Source: Sphingomonadales bacterium
Lineage (GTDB): Bacteria; Pseudomonadota; Alphaproteobacteria; Sphingomonadales; Sphingomonadaceae
Length of the DNA stretch: 64,000 nucleotides
Direction: 5' to 3'
Assembly: GCA_004173185.1 (NCBI GenBank)
Contig: SEFZ01000023.1
Span: 1-64,000 of the forward strand
The notes under the pieces are model-generated. The model ran no database searches. It saw only the letters and a program-made list of their open reading frames with translations, and was not told where the DNA came from. Position numbers and translations under genes: made by a program. Of the stretch, positions 39,127 to 48,983 are shown piece after piece (within the stretch, counting starts at the first letter, position 1; each line of letters starts with the position of its first letter).

Positions 39127-39711
39127 TTAGGGGTGGAGATCGGCGCGGAGCATCGCGTTTGTCGCCAGATCGCGTGCCTTATCGCGCGACAGGCCCAACG
39201 CCTTGGCCATCGGTGCGCCGAGCAGGGCATCGCCAAGCGCCATCAGCACCAGATGCAGCGTCTCTTCCTGTAGCGACATGCCCTCATGCGGATGATCGCG
39301 ATCGATCATGTCGACAAGCTTCTGGACCGATTCGAGGATCGGTTCGAGCACCTCATGATTGCCGGTGAGGATCATCCAGCTCGCCAGCGCGCCCGCACCC
39401 TGCTTGTCGAAAGCGTCAAAGGTGAGGTCGACGACTTCGCGCGGATTATGATCGGTCTCGCGCGCGCGCATGATCGCCAAGCCGATCTTCTCTGTCACGC
39501 CCACCGCGATGCTTGCCGCCAGCGCCTTTTGCAGCCCGGCGGCCGATCCGAAATGGTGGAGGAGATTGGCGTGCGTCCGCCCGACCCGCGCCGCGACTGC
39601 CTTTAGCGTCACCGCCTGCGGGCCCGATTCCAGCAACAAGGCGCGCGCTGCTTCCAGCGCCGCTTCGCGGGATTCTTCGGGTGACAAGCGTTTGCGTGGA
39701 GTTATTGACAT
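39127..39711 (-). CDS. TetR family transcriptional regulator
   Basis: REAALEAARALLLESGPQAVTLKAVAARVGRTHANLLHHFGSAAGLQKAL. Confidence 0.9.
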   Translation of the reverse strand: MSITPRKRLSPEESREAALEAARALLLESGPQAVTLKAVAARVGRTHANLLHHFGSAAGLQKALAASIAVGVTEKIGLAIMRARETDHNPREVVDLTFDAFDKQGAGALASWMILTGNHEVLEPILESVQKLVDMIDRDHPHEGMSLQEETLHLVLMALGDALLGAPMAKALGLSRDKARDLATNAMLRADLHP

Positions 39712-39750
39712 CAATGTAAGTAAACTTTATGCCCCGGATATACCGGCTTA

Positions 39751-40599
39751 GTGGAGAAAATCCCCGTGGGCAAAGCAAAGACTCCGACTGATCTGACGAT
39801 CACACCGCGCGATCGTCGCTTCGGGCGTGATACGGGGCAGGCGCGTTGGTGGATGGCGGGCGATCCAGTGGGCACCGCGTTCCACAATTCGCTGTCGATT
39901 ACTTTCCCCAAGGGCGAGGCCTTCTTCATCGAGAGCGTCAAGGCGTTCCGCGAAGGCGCATCGCCGCGGCTTGCCGAGGAGATCAAGGCCTTCACGTTGC
40001 AGGAAGTGATGCACAGCCGCGAGCATGTCGCGTTCAACAAGCGCGTCGTGGATGCGGGCTATGACCTCGCTCCGCTGGAAGAGGCGGTCGATGAAGTGCT
40101 GGCGGTTATCCGGCAGCGTCCGGCGATCGTGAACCTGGCGGCGACGATGGCGCTCGAGCATTACACCGCGATCCTCGCTTCGATGATCCTCAAGGACCCG
40201 CGCTATTTCGCGGGCGTCGACGCCGAACAGGCCGATATGTGGCGCTGGCATGCGATCGAGGAGTTGGAGCATAAGGGCGTCGCCTATGACACCTGGCTCC
40301 ATGCCACCAAGGATTGGAGCAAGTGGCGGCGCTGGAAGCTCAAGTCGATGATGATGCTGCTGGTCTCGATCAATTTCTGGCGCAAGCGCGTCGAAGGTGC
40401 AGTCGAACTGCTGCGGCAGGATGGGCTGGAGAAAGGCGCACGCCGCCGGGTCTGGTGGTATCTGCTCGGCAATCCCGGACTGCTGCGGCGGATATTGCCG
40501 GCGCTGGGCGCATATTTCCTGCCGGGTTTCCATCCGTGGAATCACGATGACCGGCATTTGATCGGCCGGGCCGAGAGCGAATATCGGATGGCGGCCTGA
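39751..40599 (+). CDS. Metal-dependent hydrolase (PF10118-like)
   Basis: TPRDRRFGRD...FTLQEVMHSREHVAFNK...ALEHYTAILA...WHAIEELEHKGVAYD; GTG start. Confidence 0.85.
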   Translation: MEKIPVGKAKTPTDLTITPRDRRFGRDTGQARWWMAGDPVGTAFHNSLSITFPKGEAFFIESVKAFREGASPRLAEEIKAFTLQEVMHSREHVAFNKRVVDAGYDLAPLEEAVDEVLAVIRQRPAIVNLAATMALEHYTAILASMILKDPRYFAGVDAEQADMWRWHAIEELEHKGVAYDTWLHATKDWSKWRRWKLKSMMMLLVSINFWRKRVEGAVELLRQDGLEKGARRRVWWYLLGNPGLLRRILPALGAYFLPGFHPWNHDDRHLIGRAESEYRMAA

Positions 40600-40800
40600 T
40601 ATTTTCGTTGGGGTGGGCATTTCGACATGCTCGCTGACGAATGTCGATAAAGCGGATCCCGCTGTTGGCATGCGTGCGGGTGAGTTCGCGACCGGCGCGA
40701 TCGAGGATGAAGCTTTCGAAGCGGAAACTGCCGGTCATGCACCCGCGTGTTCCGCGCAATGCGGCGGTGACAGCGTTATCCCGAGCACTCTTCGACGCCC

Positions 40801-40825
40801 GTCATCCCGGCGTTGCCGGGATGAC
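40801..40825. repeat. REP-like palindrome
   Basis: GTCATCCCGGCGTTGCCGGGATGAC. Confidence 0.7.
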
Positions 40826-40872
40826 GAAGGGAGAATGCGGGCAGTTAAAGCGGCTTCTTGTTCAAGCGTGCG

Positions 40873-41439
40873 TCACGCCGCCATTCGCGCGTCCGGATCT
40901 ATGCCCCCTAGATGGTCGTCCTCGGCGAGATCGAGGGCGTAGCGTGCAGCCGGAACCTCGGCACCGCGGCCGCGCGAATAGGTCGGCACGATCCGTCCGG
41001 TCGGGCGGAAGCCGAGCTTGCGCAGCACCCGGCCCGATGCGGGGTTGTCGATGAAATGGCCCGCCGTAACCCGCCGTACACCCGTCGCTTTGGCAGCACG
41101 CAGCACGCCGGCGGCTGCCTCGGTCGCATAGCCGCGGCCCCAGGCATCGGGAGTGATCCAATAGCCGAGCTCATGCGGCTCATCCTTGAGCGCGCTGACG
41201 CCCATGCCGCCGATCAGCCGAAGCTGGCCGTCAATATGCTCAAAGGCGAGGAACTTCGCCTCACCTGGATTGTCGAAGCTGCCGGCGAAAGTCTCCGCCG
41301 CTTCGATAGGGTAGGGCCAGGGCGCGCGTGCAAGATTGCACACCACTTCCTCATGCCCGATCGCCTGCGCCAATATCGGCGCATCCTCGGCCCAAGCGGG
41401 CCTTAACGTCAGTCTCTCCGTCCGCACGAACATGACCAT
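40873..41439 (-). CDS. GNAT family N-acetyltransferase
   Basis: VRTERLTLRPAWAEDAPILAQAIG...LGYWITPDAWGRGYATEAAAGVLRAA. Confidence 0.92.
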   Translation of the reverse strand: MVMFVRTERLTLRPAWAEDAPILAQAIGHEEVVCNLARAPWPYPIEAAETFAGSFDNPGEAKFLAFEHIDGQLRLIGGMGVSALKDEPHELGYWITPDAWGRGYATEAAAGVLRAAKATGVRRVTAGHFIDNPASGRVLRKLGFRPTGRIVPTYSRGRGAEVPAARYALDLAEDDHLGGIDPDARMAA

Positions 41440-41511
41440 TCTCCTTTGGTCTGCGGTGCCCCTTGGCGCGTCCCTATGACGCGCAGGTTGCACTGGCATT
41501 TCGTGGGAGAA

Positions 41512-41549
41512 ATAAAAAAAGGGAGCCGGGGTGACCCGTCTCCCTTTTT
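41512..41549. terminator. Terminator between GNAT gene and rpmA
   Basis: AAAAAGGGAGccggggtgacccgtCTCCCTTTTT. Confidence 0.7.
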
Positions 41550-41607
41550 CGGATTTCGTGTGAAATCCCGGATCACCCTGGTGGGCAACCCGGTTGGATG
41601 CCCGATG

Positions 41608-41877
41608 TTATTCGGCTGCTTCCGCAATCATGTCGACCGAACAGAATTTGCGGCCAAGCTTGCCCTGCTTGAACGACACGCGGCCGTCGGTAAGCGCGAA
41701 AAGGGTATGGTCCTTGCCCATGCCCACGTTCACGCCCGGATAAATCTTGGTGCCGCGCTGACGCACGATGATGTTGCCAGCGATGACTGCTTCGCTGCCG
41801 AACTTCTTGACGCCGAGGCGACGGCCTGCCGAATCGCGACCGTTGCGCGAAGAGCCGCCTGCTTTCTTATGTGCCAT
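41608..41877 (-). CDS. rpmA: 50S ribosomal protein L27
   Basis: [27 protein letters not shown]. Confidence 0.98.
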   Translation of the reverse strand: MAHKKAGGSSRNGRDSAGRRLGVKKFGSEAVIAGNIIVRQRGTKIYPGVNVGMGKDHTLFALTDGRVSFKQGKLGRKFCSVDMIAEAAE

Positions 41878-41894
41878 TTTGCTCTACTCCTCGC

Positions 41895-42278
41895 TTACGC
41901 TTCAGCGGCCGGGGCAGCAGCCTCGGCAGCAGGTGCGTCGGCCTTCTTCGCCTTGGGCGCGGCCTTCTTCTTTTCTTCCTGAGCACCGATAGCGGTGATC
42001 TTCAGGATCGTGTGCTGCTGGCGATGGCCGTTCTTGCGGCGATAGTTATGCCGGCGGCGCTTCTTGAAGATGATGACCTTATCGGCCTTCTGCTGCGCAA
42101 TGATCTCGGCGGAGACCGTGAGGCCCTCGACCGACTGCAGCTCGGAACCTTCACCTGCAAGCAGGATGTCGGTGAGCGCGATCGACGCGCCTGCTTCACC
42201 ATCGAGTTTCTCGACGACGATCTTGTCTCCAGCGGCAACGCGATACTGCTTGCCGCCCGTGCGCACGATAGCGAACAT
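41895..42278 (-). CDS. rplU: 50S ribosomal protein L21
   Basis: [25 protein letters not shown] plus Lys/Ala-rich C-terminal tail. Confidence 0.97.
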   Translation of the reverse strand: MFAIVRTGGKQYRVAAGDKIVVEKLDGEAGASIALTDILLAGEGSELQSVEGLTVSAEIIAQQKADKVIIFKKRRRHNYRRKNGHRQQHTILKITAIGAQEEKKKAAPKAKKADAPAAEAAAPAAEA

Positions 42279-42689
42279 GGGTCTCTTCTCTAACAAATAC
42301 GTGTGCCCGCCAGGGTAACCCCGGCAGGAGGAAGGGCGCAGCTATGCGAAAGGCCCTCCGCTGTCAATTCCGAATCCCGGTTTTATAGGCTGTTTTACGC
42401 CTAAAACGACCGCGACACGCCCCAGTGCTGGCGAGGGTCTCATAGGCAGGATGCCATCGAACCCGCCGTCATTGGCTATCCGTAACAAAAAAGTCACAGC
42501 GAGCGACTTTCGTGCGGATGCGCTTACCACTGCAACCGGAATGGCTGAATATTACGTGTAACGTCATGAAATTGCAAGATTAGTGCATATTGTTTCCATT
42601 TATTGACAACGTATGTCTCTCGCGTAGCTTTGTCAGAGGAGCGGATGCCCGAATGGCGGTTTTTAAACCGATCAAAGGGGGTTCATCGC

Positions 42690-45341
42690 ATGCTTGCTCA
42701 GAACAGAACTCGACTTCATCGACGCGCGTGGTTCGCGTCGACGGCACTTGCAGCATCCTTATTCGCGAGCGACGTGGCCGTTGCGCAGGATGCAGATCAG
42801 GTCGTCACGGAAACGCCGCAGGGCGAGATCGTCGTTATCGGCACGCGCCGTACCGATCGCACCTCGACTACATCGGCATCGCCGGTGGACGTCATCAGCT
42901 CGGCGGAACTGGGGTCGCAGCCCGCTGCGAACATGATCGACGCGGTCAAGAACATCGTTCCTTCCTTCTACGTCGGCCAGAACTCGATTTCCGACGCATC
43001 CACCTTCGTTCGCTCGCCATCGCTGCGCGGCCTTTCGGGCGATCAGGTGCTCGTGATGCTCAACGGCAAGCGCTATAACCGTTCGGCGCTGGTCCAGGTC
43101 TATGGCGGCAGCGACACCGGCCTTGGCCGTGGTGCGCAGGGGCCGGATATTTCGGCGATTCCCTCGCTCGCGATCGGTAGTCTCCAGGTGCTGCGCGAAG
43201 GCGCGACGGCGCAGTATGGCTCCGACGCTATTGCGGGCGTGCTGAACTATGGTCTGAAGGAAGGTACCGGCTTCGAACTGGTGGCGCGTGCCGGCCAATA
43301 TTATGCGGGCGATGGCGAAAGCTATCAGATTGCCGGCAATGCTGGCCTCTCTGGCGATATCGGCTTCATCAACCTGACCGGCGAATATTATAAGGACGAA
43401 CAGACCAGCCGCGGCGTCACGCGGCCGTCTGCGGCGAATTTCGCCAACAATTTTCCGGCGCTCGCGGCACAATTGCCCAATTATCCGCTGCCGGTGCAGA
43501 TCTGGGGTTCGTCACCATCGGACGGCTATAAGCTGCTGCTTAACGCGGCGCTTAACGTCACCAGCGACAGCAAAATCTATCTCTTCGCCAATTATGCGAA
43601 GCTCAACGGCAATCAGAGCTTCAACTATCGCCCGTCGGTAACCAGCACGGCGACCGATTCGACCGGCGTGGTACGCAGCCAGGGCGCGAACGCGCTGTTC
43701 AACAACACCTTCTACCTGACGCCGTGCCCGACCGGGAACGCGACCTGCCCCACGGGCGGCTTCGTTACGAACGGCACCACCTTCCGGTTCAGCACGCTCT
43801 ATCCGGCTGGCTTTACCCCGCGCTTCGTAGGCGAAACCGAGCAGATGTATGGCGTGCTCGGCTATAAGGGCGAGACGGGCGACTTCACCTATGACCTGTC
43901 GGGAACGCTGGCGCGCAACAAGCTGTCGCTCTCAATGTATAGCTCGCTGAACGCTTCCTACGGCCCGGCGACCCAGACCAGATTCGAGTTTGGCGACCTG
44001 ATCCAGAAGGAGTTTAACCTCAATCTCGACACGACCTATGCGCTCGATGCCGGGCTCGCCAGCCCGATCACTTTCTCGCTCGGCGGCGAATTCCGCAAGG
44101 AAACCTATGAGCAGACCGCGGGCGATCCGCAGTCTTATGGCGCGGGCCCCTATGCCGTCGCACAGCGCCTATATGCGCCGACAGCGACTCCCGGCGTCTA
44201 TGTCGCCGCGGGCACGAGCAATGCCCAGGGCGTGGGCGCAAGCGGCTATGCCGGCACCAGTCCGGCCACCGCAGGCGCGTTCAGCCAGGAAAGCTATGGC
44301 GTCTATGCGGGCGTCGAAACCGACATCACCGATAGCCTGACCGTTGGTGCTGCCGGTCGTTACGAGCATTATAACACGTTTGGCAGCGCATGGGTCGGCA
44401 AGATCAACGGGTTGTTGAAGCTGGCTGAGCCGCTCTCGATGCGCGCCAGCTTTGGCACCGGCTTCCACGCGCCATCGCCGGGACAGTCGAACGTTTCGAT
44501 TGTCACCACCTCGTTCAACAACGGCGTGGCGTTTCAGGCGGGCACCTATCCGGTCAACACCGCGGTCGCGCAATATTACGGTGCGACCACGCTGACGCCG
44601 GAGAAATCCACCAACTATGGTATCGGCTATATCTTCGAGCCGCTGAGCACGATGACGATCACCGTGGATGCGTATCAGATCGACCTGAAGGATCGTATCG
44701 GCCTCACCTCGCCGCGTATTGTTACGGCGGCAGATCTGCTGGCGCAGCCTGCGCTTCTCGCAGTCGGTGTGGGAGGCCAGGTGCAATATTTCACTAACGG
44801 CTTCAACACGCGCACCCGCGGCATCGACGTCGTCGGCACGTGGCGCACTACGCTCGGCGAAGGGAACCTCAATTTCTCGCTCGCCTATAATTACAACAAG
44901 ACCAAGGTCACCAAGTTCGATCCCCGGGTGATCAGCGTAGCCCAGATGATCGACGCCGAGCATCTGGCACCGAACCATCGGATCGTCTTGACCGGCGGCC
45001 TCGTGCTGGGCAATTTCGCGTTCAACGTCCGCGAAAACTATTATGGCTCGTGGACCAGCGCGCAGGATTACGGCCAGACTGCCGGGGTCGCGAACCAGAC
45101 CTTCGGAGCGAAGTTCACCACCGACATCGATATCAGCTACACCTTCGCCGATGCGTATACGCTGACCGTTGGTGCGCAGAACTTTGGCGACGAGCATCCC
45201 GATCGCCTGAAGGCGACCGCGACGGTGCCGCTCTATCCGCTTACTGGCGGCACGGCGGACGGTCAGGTATATGCGCGTAACGGCGGCCCGTTCGGGTTCA
45301 ACGGCGGGTTCTATTACGCTCGGCTGCGCATCAAGTACTGA
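42690..45341 (+). CDS. TonB-dependent receptor
   Basis: Signal peptide, plug domain (SPSLRGLSGDQVLVMLNGKRYNRSALV), C-terminal aromatic-rich strand; ATG chosen at 42690. Confidence 0.92.
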   Translation: MLAQNRTRLHRRAWFASTALAASLFASDVAVAQDADQVVTETPQGEIVVIGTRRTDRTSTTSASPVDVISSAELGSQPAANMIDAVKNIVPSFYVGQNSISDASTFVRSPSLRGLSGDQVLVMLNGKRYNRSALVQVYGGSDTGLGRGAQGPDISAIPSLAIGSLQVLREGATAQYGSDAIAGVLNYGLKEGTGFELVARAGQYYAGDGESYQIAGNAGLSGDIGFINLTGEYYKDEQTSRGVTRPSAANFANNFPALAAQLPNYPLPVQIWGSSPSDGYKLLLNAALNVTSDSKIYLFANYAKLNGNQSFNYRPSVTSTATDSTGVVRSQGANALFNNTFYLTPCPTGNATCPTGGFVTNGTTFRFSTLYPAGFTPRFVGETEQMYGVLGYKGETGDFTYDLSGTLARNKLSLSMYSSLNASYGPATQTRFEFGDLIQKEFNLNLDTTYALDAGLASPITFSLGGEFRKETYEQTAGDPQSYGAGPYAVAQRLYAPTATPGVYVAAGTSNAQGVGASGYAGTSPATAGAFSQESYGVYAGVETDITDSLTVGAAGRYEHYNTFGSAWVGKINGLLKLAEPLSMRASFGTGFHAPSPGQSNVSIVTTSFNNGVAFQAGTYPVNTAVAQYYGATTLTPEKSTNYGIGYIFEPLSTMTITVDAYQIDLKDRIGLTSPRIVTAADLLAQPALLAVGVGGQVQYFTNGFNTRTRGIDVVGTWRTTLGEGNLNFSLAYNYNKTKVTKFDPRVISVAQMIDAEHLAPNHRIVLTGGLVLGNFAFNVRENYYGSWTSAQDYGQTAGVANQTFGAKFTTDIDISYTFADAYTLTVGAQNFGDEHPDRLKATATVPLYPLTGGTADGQVYARNGGPFGFNGGFYYARLRIKY

Positions 45342-45401
45342 GCGGGCCTCGCTTTCCCGGGAGTTCCCTGGAGCTTCCGGGAGGGTTTGGATCGGGAACG
45401 G

Positions 45402-45430
45402 AAAAGGGCGGCCGATTGGCCGCCCTTTTT
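45402..45430 (+). terminator. Terminator after TonB-dependent receptor
   Basis: AAAAGGGCGGCCgattGGCCGCCCTTTTT. Confidence 0.8.
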
Positions 45431-45455
45431 CATATTCGCGCTGTGGCGACTGGGA

Positions 45456-45836
45456 TTAGTGCCGGTGCTCGGGCCGCAGCGTGTAGCGGCCCGGCGCATA
45501 GCCATCGAACAGCCCGTCGATCGCCGGATGATCCACCGGATCCTCGCTGTCATCGGCCACCAGATTCTGCTGGCTGACATAAGCGATGTAGCTCGATTCC
45601 GAATTTTCGGCGAGCAGATGGTAAAAGGGCTGGTCCTTGCGCGGGCGGACATCCTCGGGGATCGCCGCATACCATTCGTCGCTATTCGCGAAGACCGGAT
45701 CGACATCGAATACCACACCGCGGAACTCGAAAAGCCGGTGTTTCACGACGTCACCGATTGCGAAACGGGCCGTTGCCACCGGCGGCATCGGCACCGATGC
45801 TTCGTAAGGGGCGGGGGACTCGGCGGGAACTGACAT
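45456..45836 (-). CDS. hspQ: Heat shock protein HspQ
   Basis: FAIGDVVKHRLFEFRGVVFDVDPVFANSDEWYAAIPEDVRPRKDQPFYHLLAENSESSYIAYVSQQNL. Confidence 0.92.
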   Translation of the reverse strand: MSVPAESPAPYEASVPMPPVATARFAIGDVVKHRLFEFRGVVFDVDPVFANSDEWYAAIPEDVRPRKDQPFYHLLAENSESSYIAYVSQQNLVADDSEDPVDHPAIDGLFDGYAPGRYTLRPEHRH

Positions 45837-45958
45837 ATCCCTAATCTAGTGTTTCTGCCGCGACGCACAAGGACTGCTTGCTCCCATCGAATCATTGCGC
45901 TAGAGGCCCCCGCTCTAACGACCAACGTGGCCTTCCAGGCAGCGTTTTATGACCTCGC

Positions 45959-46048
<90 letters not shown>

Positions 46049-46409
46049 TGGTCCTTCCGTATGGAAGGGCCCGGTCGCTAAGCAGCCTCTCGTAAACCCA
46101 CAGTGTTTTTGTTAGCGCTTCGGCCTGTCGGGCCGCGCGCGGGGGGGTGAATTCCCCCGTCTCCGGCATGTGGCTGCCATGGGCGAAGTCGCCCATTTTG
46201 ATGAGGGTGCACGCCATCGGCTGCCGCTCCCAGGATCGTCCGTTTTAAGCCTCAGGCTGGAATGCTAGCGGCAGAAAGGCTCGCGACGGTCACGGCCAGT
46301 AGTGAGTGCGGACAGCCCGCCTGTGGCTACCTCGCCTGCCTTTACGCCTTGCTCTTCGTCGAACCGGCAATCGCGTATCGGGCTTTTGCGGGTCGCGGTG
46401 GCGGCAACG

Positions 46410-46445
46410 AAAAAAGGCCGGAGGCTTTCGCCCCCGGCCTTTTTT
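46410..46445. terminator. Terminator downstream of rplA
   Basis: AAAAAAGGCCGGAGGCTTTCGCCCCCGGCCTTTTTT. Confidence 0.8.
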
Positions 46446-46467
46446 GTTTCGTAGCAGTCGAAAGAGC

Positions 46468-47160
46468 TTACGCCCCGGCGACGCCTGCGGTGTCGACCTT
46501 GACGCCCGGGCCCATCGACGAGCTCATCGCGACCTTGCGGACATACTTGCCCTTGGCGCCGGCGGGCTTCGCCTTGACCACTGCATCGACCAGAGCATCG
46601 AAGTTCTCGCGCAGATCAGCCGCCGAGAACGACGCCTTGCCGATGCCCGAGTGGATGATGCCGGCCTTTTCGACGCGATACTCGATCTGGCCGCCCTTGG
46701 CCGCCTTGACGGCGCCAGCAACGTCCATGGTGACCGTGCCCAGCTTCGGGTTCGGCATCATGCCCTTCGGACCCAGGATCTTACCGAGACGGCCAACGAG
46801 GCCCATCATGTCCGGGGTGGCGATGCAGCGATCGAAATCGATCTTGCCGCCCTGGATGGCTTCCATCAGGTCTTCTGCGCCGACAACGTCTGCGCCAGCT
46901 GCGGTGGCTTCATCAGCCTTCGCACCCTTGGCGAACACGCCGACGCGGACGGTTTTGCCGGTGCCCTTGGGGAGGGTGACCACGCCGCGGACCATCTGGT
47001 CTGCGTGGCGGGGATCGACGCCGAGGTTGAGCGCGACTTCGACGGTTTCGTCGAACTTGCTGGTTGCGTTCGACTTCACGATCGCGATCGCTTCGTCCAC
47101 GCCGTGGAGCTTGTCGGCCGCAACGGTCCAGGTCTTCTGCTTCTTGGTGATCTTCGCCAT
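46468..47160 (-). CDS. rplA: 50S ribosomal protein L1
   Basis: Typical L1 sequence including [15 protein letters not shown]. Confidence 0.98.
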   Translation of the reverse strand: MAKITKKQKTWTVAADKLHGVDEAIAIVKSNATSKFDETVEVALNLGVDPRHADQMVRGVVTLPKGTGKTVRVGVFAKGAKADEATAAGADVVGAEDLMEAIQGGKIDFDRCIATPDMMGLVGRLGKILGPKGMMPNPKLGTVTMDVAGAVKAAKGGQIEYRVEKAGIIHSGIGKASFSAADLRENFDALVDAVVKAKPAGAKGKYVRKVAMSSSMGPGVKVDTAGVAGA

Positions 47161-47164
47161 GGTC

Positions 47165-47596
47165 TTAACCCTCCACAACCTGGAGGCCCATCGCGCGTGC
47201 GGAGCCTTCGATAATCTTGGTAGCGGCTTCGATATCGTTCGCGTTGAGATCCTTCATCTTCATCGTAGCGATTTCGGCCAGCTTCGAACGAGCGATGTTG
47301 CCCGCCGAGATCTTGCCCGGCTCCTTCGAGCCCGACTTGAGGTTTGCGGCCTTCTTGATGAGGTATGCCGCCGGCGGCGACTTGGTCTCGAACGAGAAGC
47401 TCTTATCGGCATAGACGGTGATCACGGTGGGGATCGGGACGCTCTTTTCGAGGTCACCGGTCGCCGCGTTGAACGCCTTGCAGAATTCCATGATGTTCAC
47501 GCCGCGCTGACCCAAAGCTGGGCCGATCGGGGGCGAAGGGTTTGCAGCGCCGGCTGGCACCTGCAGCTTGATATAGCCGGTAATTTTCTTTGCCAT
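47165..47596 (-). CDS. rplK: 50S ribosomal protein L11
   Basis: [46 protein letters not shown]. Confidence 0.98.
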   Translation of the reverse strand: MAKKITGYIKLQVPAGAANPSPPIGPALGQRGVNIMEFCKAFNAATGDLEKSVPIPTVITVYADKSFSFETKSPPAAYLIKKAANLKSGSKEPGKISAGNIARSKLAEIATMKMKDLNANDIEAATKIIEGSARAMGLQVVEG

Positions 47597-47845
47597 GTGG
47601 CAACCTCACTCTGTTTCATGCGGCTTTGCGAAGGATCGCTGGGCCGGATCAAGTTTAGCGGTACAAGCGGCTACCCGAGGGCAACCTCCCGCAAATTCCA
47701 TTGCTGATGCGTTGGAAGGGCGCGCGGTTAGCGCAATTGGACATGCAATGCAAATTGCGGGGCTGCCTGGCCGCGATGTGAGCGCGTTTCGGGACGCCAT
47801 CCCCAAAAGCGGGTATTGAGGGAAATACCAGCGTCGCGGATCACT

Positions 47846-48097
47846 ATGACCTTTGGGGAATATATGATGCTCGCCGCGATGGTTTTCGCATTTGCCATGC
47901 AGACGCCGCCCTACAGCCTGGTCATCATCAGCGGTAACGGGGGCGTGGCGATCAACAATTATTCCAGCATCTGGCGCTGCGAACGGGCGCGCGATGCTCT
48001 GCTGGAAGAGGCCGTACTAGAGACCGCCAAGAAGAAGCCGAAGGGGCAGGCGATCGGGCAAGCGATCGAACTCAGGGCATTCTGCATCCCAGGCTGA
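47846..48097 (+). CDS. Hypothetical small protein
   Basis: ORF with N-terminal hydrophobic segment; no recognised domain. Confidence 0.45.
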   Translation: MTFGEYMMLAAMVFAFAMQTPPYSLVIISGNGGVAINNYSSIWRCERARDALLEEAVLETAKKKPKGQAIGQAIELRAFCIPG

Positions 48098-48136
48098 TGC
48101 CATCCTGTAGAGCATCGACGTTTCGGAGATAATATT

Positions 48137-48967
48137 ATGCCTGCTCGACAGTCCTCTCCCGGCGGTTTGATGCTGCGGCTGATAGTCTCGGCATGCGTGC
48201 TGGTGCTGATGCCCGTGGCCGCCGCTGCGCAGGAGGACGATACGTACGGCACCTATGAAGATGCTGAAACGATGCGGGCGGATCAGGGTATTGTGCGGTC
48301 CTTTCTCCAGGCGGGTGCTGCTGGCCTTGAGGCAGGCAATTGGACCAAGGCGCGCGAGAATTGTCGCAAGCTGAACGCGCATCTCGGCCGTTCGTCCTAC
48401 ATGGGCGAGGCGGCGAACAAGTCTGCGGCGGCGTTTGGCGTGGCATGTTATGCCGATGCACAGGCGATGCTGGGTGATATCGATTCCGCCTGCCGCACCT
48501 ATGCGGAGATCGACTATAAAGGGCTGATGGCCAGTATCGATCCGACGGCCGTGTGCGCCGTCTCGGCCTATCCAGCGCCGCCGAGCCGCGAGGAAGTGTT
48601 ACGCGCCGAAATGTCTCGACTGCGCGAGCAGATCGAACGGATGTTCGCGTTGAACACCAAATTGAAGCCGATGCCGGAAGGCGATCCCGAGCGGGCGGGG
48701 CTTCTGGGCGAACTCGCCACCTTGTGCGGCGCTTTCAGGACGCCGATCGGCATTTTCGAAGAAACGACCTCAGCGCTCTCATCGTACTGCAGGGGTTCGT
48801 ATCTGCGCCGCAGCGGGAGGGACGCCGAGGCATGTGCGCCGCTTCGCGAAGCGGCTGTGCGCTTCGATCGCATCGGGCAGCCCTGGCCGCGCGGCGTGCC
48901 TAACACGGACTATCTGGACATCATCCGCAACGTTATTCCAGAGTCGCTCAAGCTGGCCAAGTGCTGA
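48137..48967 (+). CDS. Hypothetical exported protein
   Basis: Signal peptide MLRLIVSACVLVLMPVAAAAQ; no recognised domain. Confidence 0.7.
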   Translation: MPARQSSPGGLMLRLIVSACVLVLMPVAAAAQEDDTYGTYEDAETMRADQGIVRSFLQAGAAGLEAGNWTKARENCRKLNAHLGRSSYMGEAANKSAAAFGVACYADAQAMLGDIDSACRTYAEIDYKGLMASIDPTAVCAVSAYPAPPSREEVLRAEMSRLREQIERMFALNTKLKPMPEGDPERAGLLGELATLCGAFRTPIGIFEETTSALSSYCRGSYLRRSGRDAEACAPLREAAVRFDRIGQPWPRGVPNTDYLDIIRNVIPESLKLAKC

Positions 48968-48983
48968 GCGGGCAGGGCGGAGC

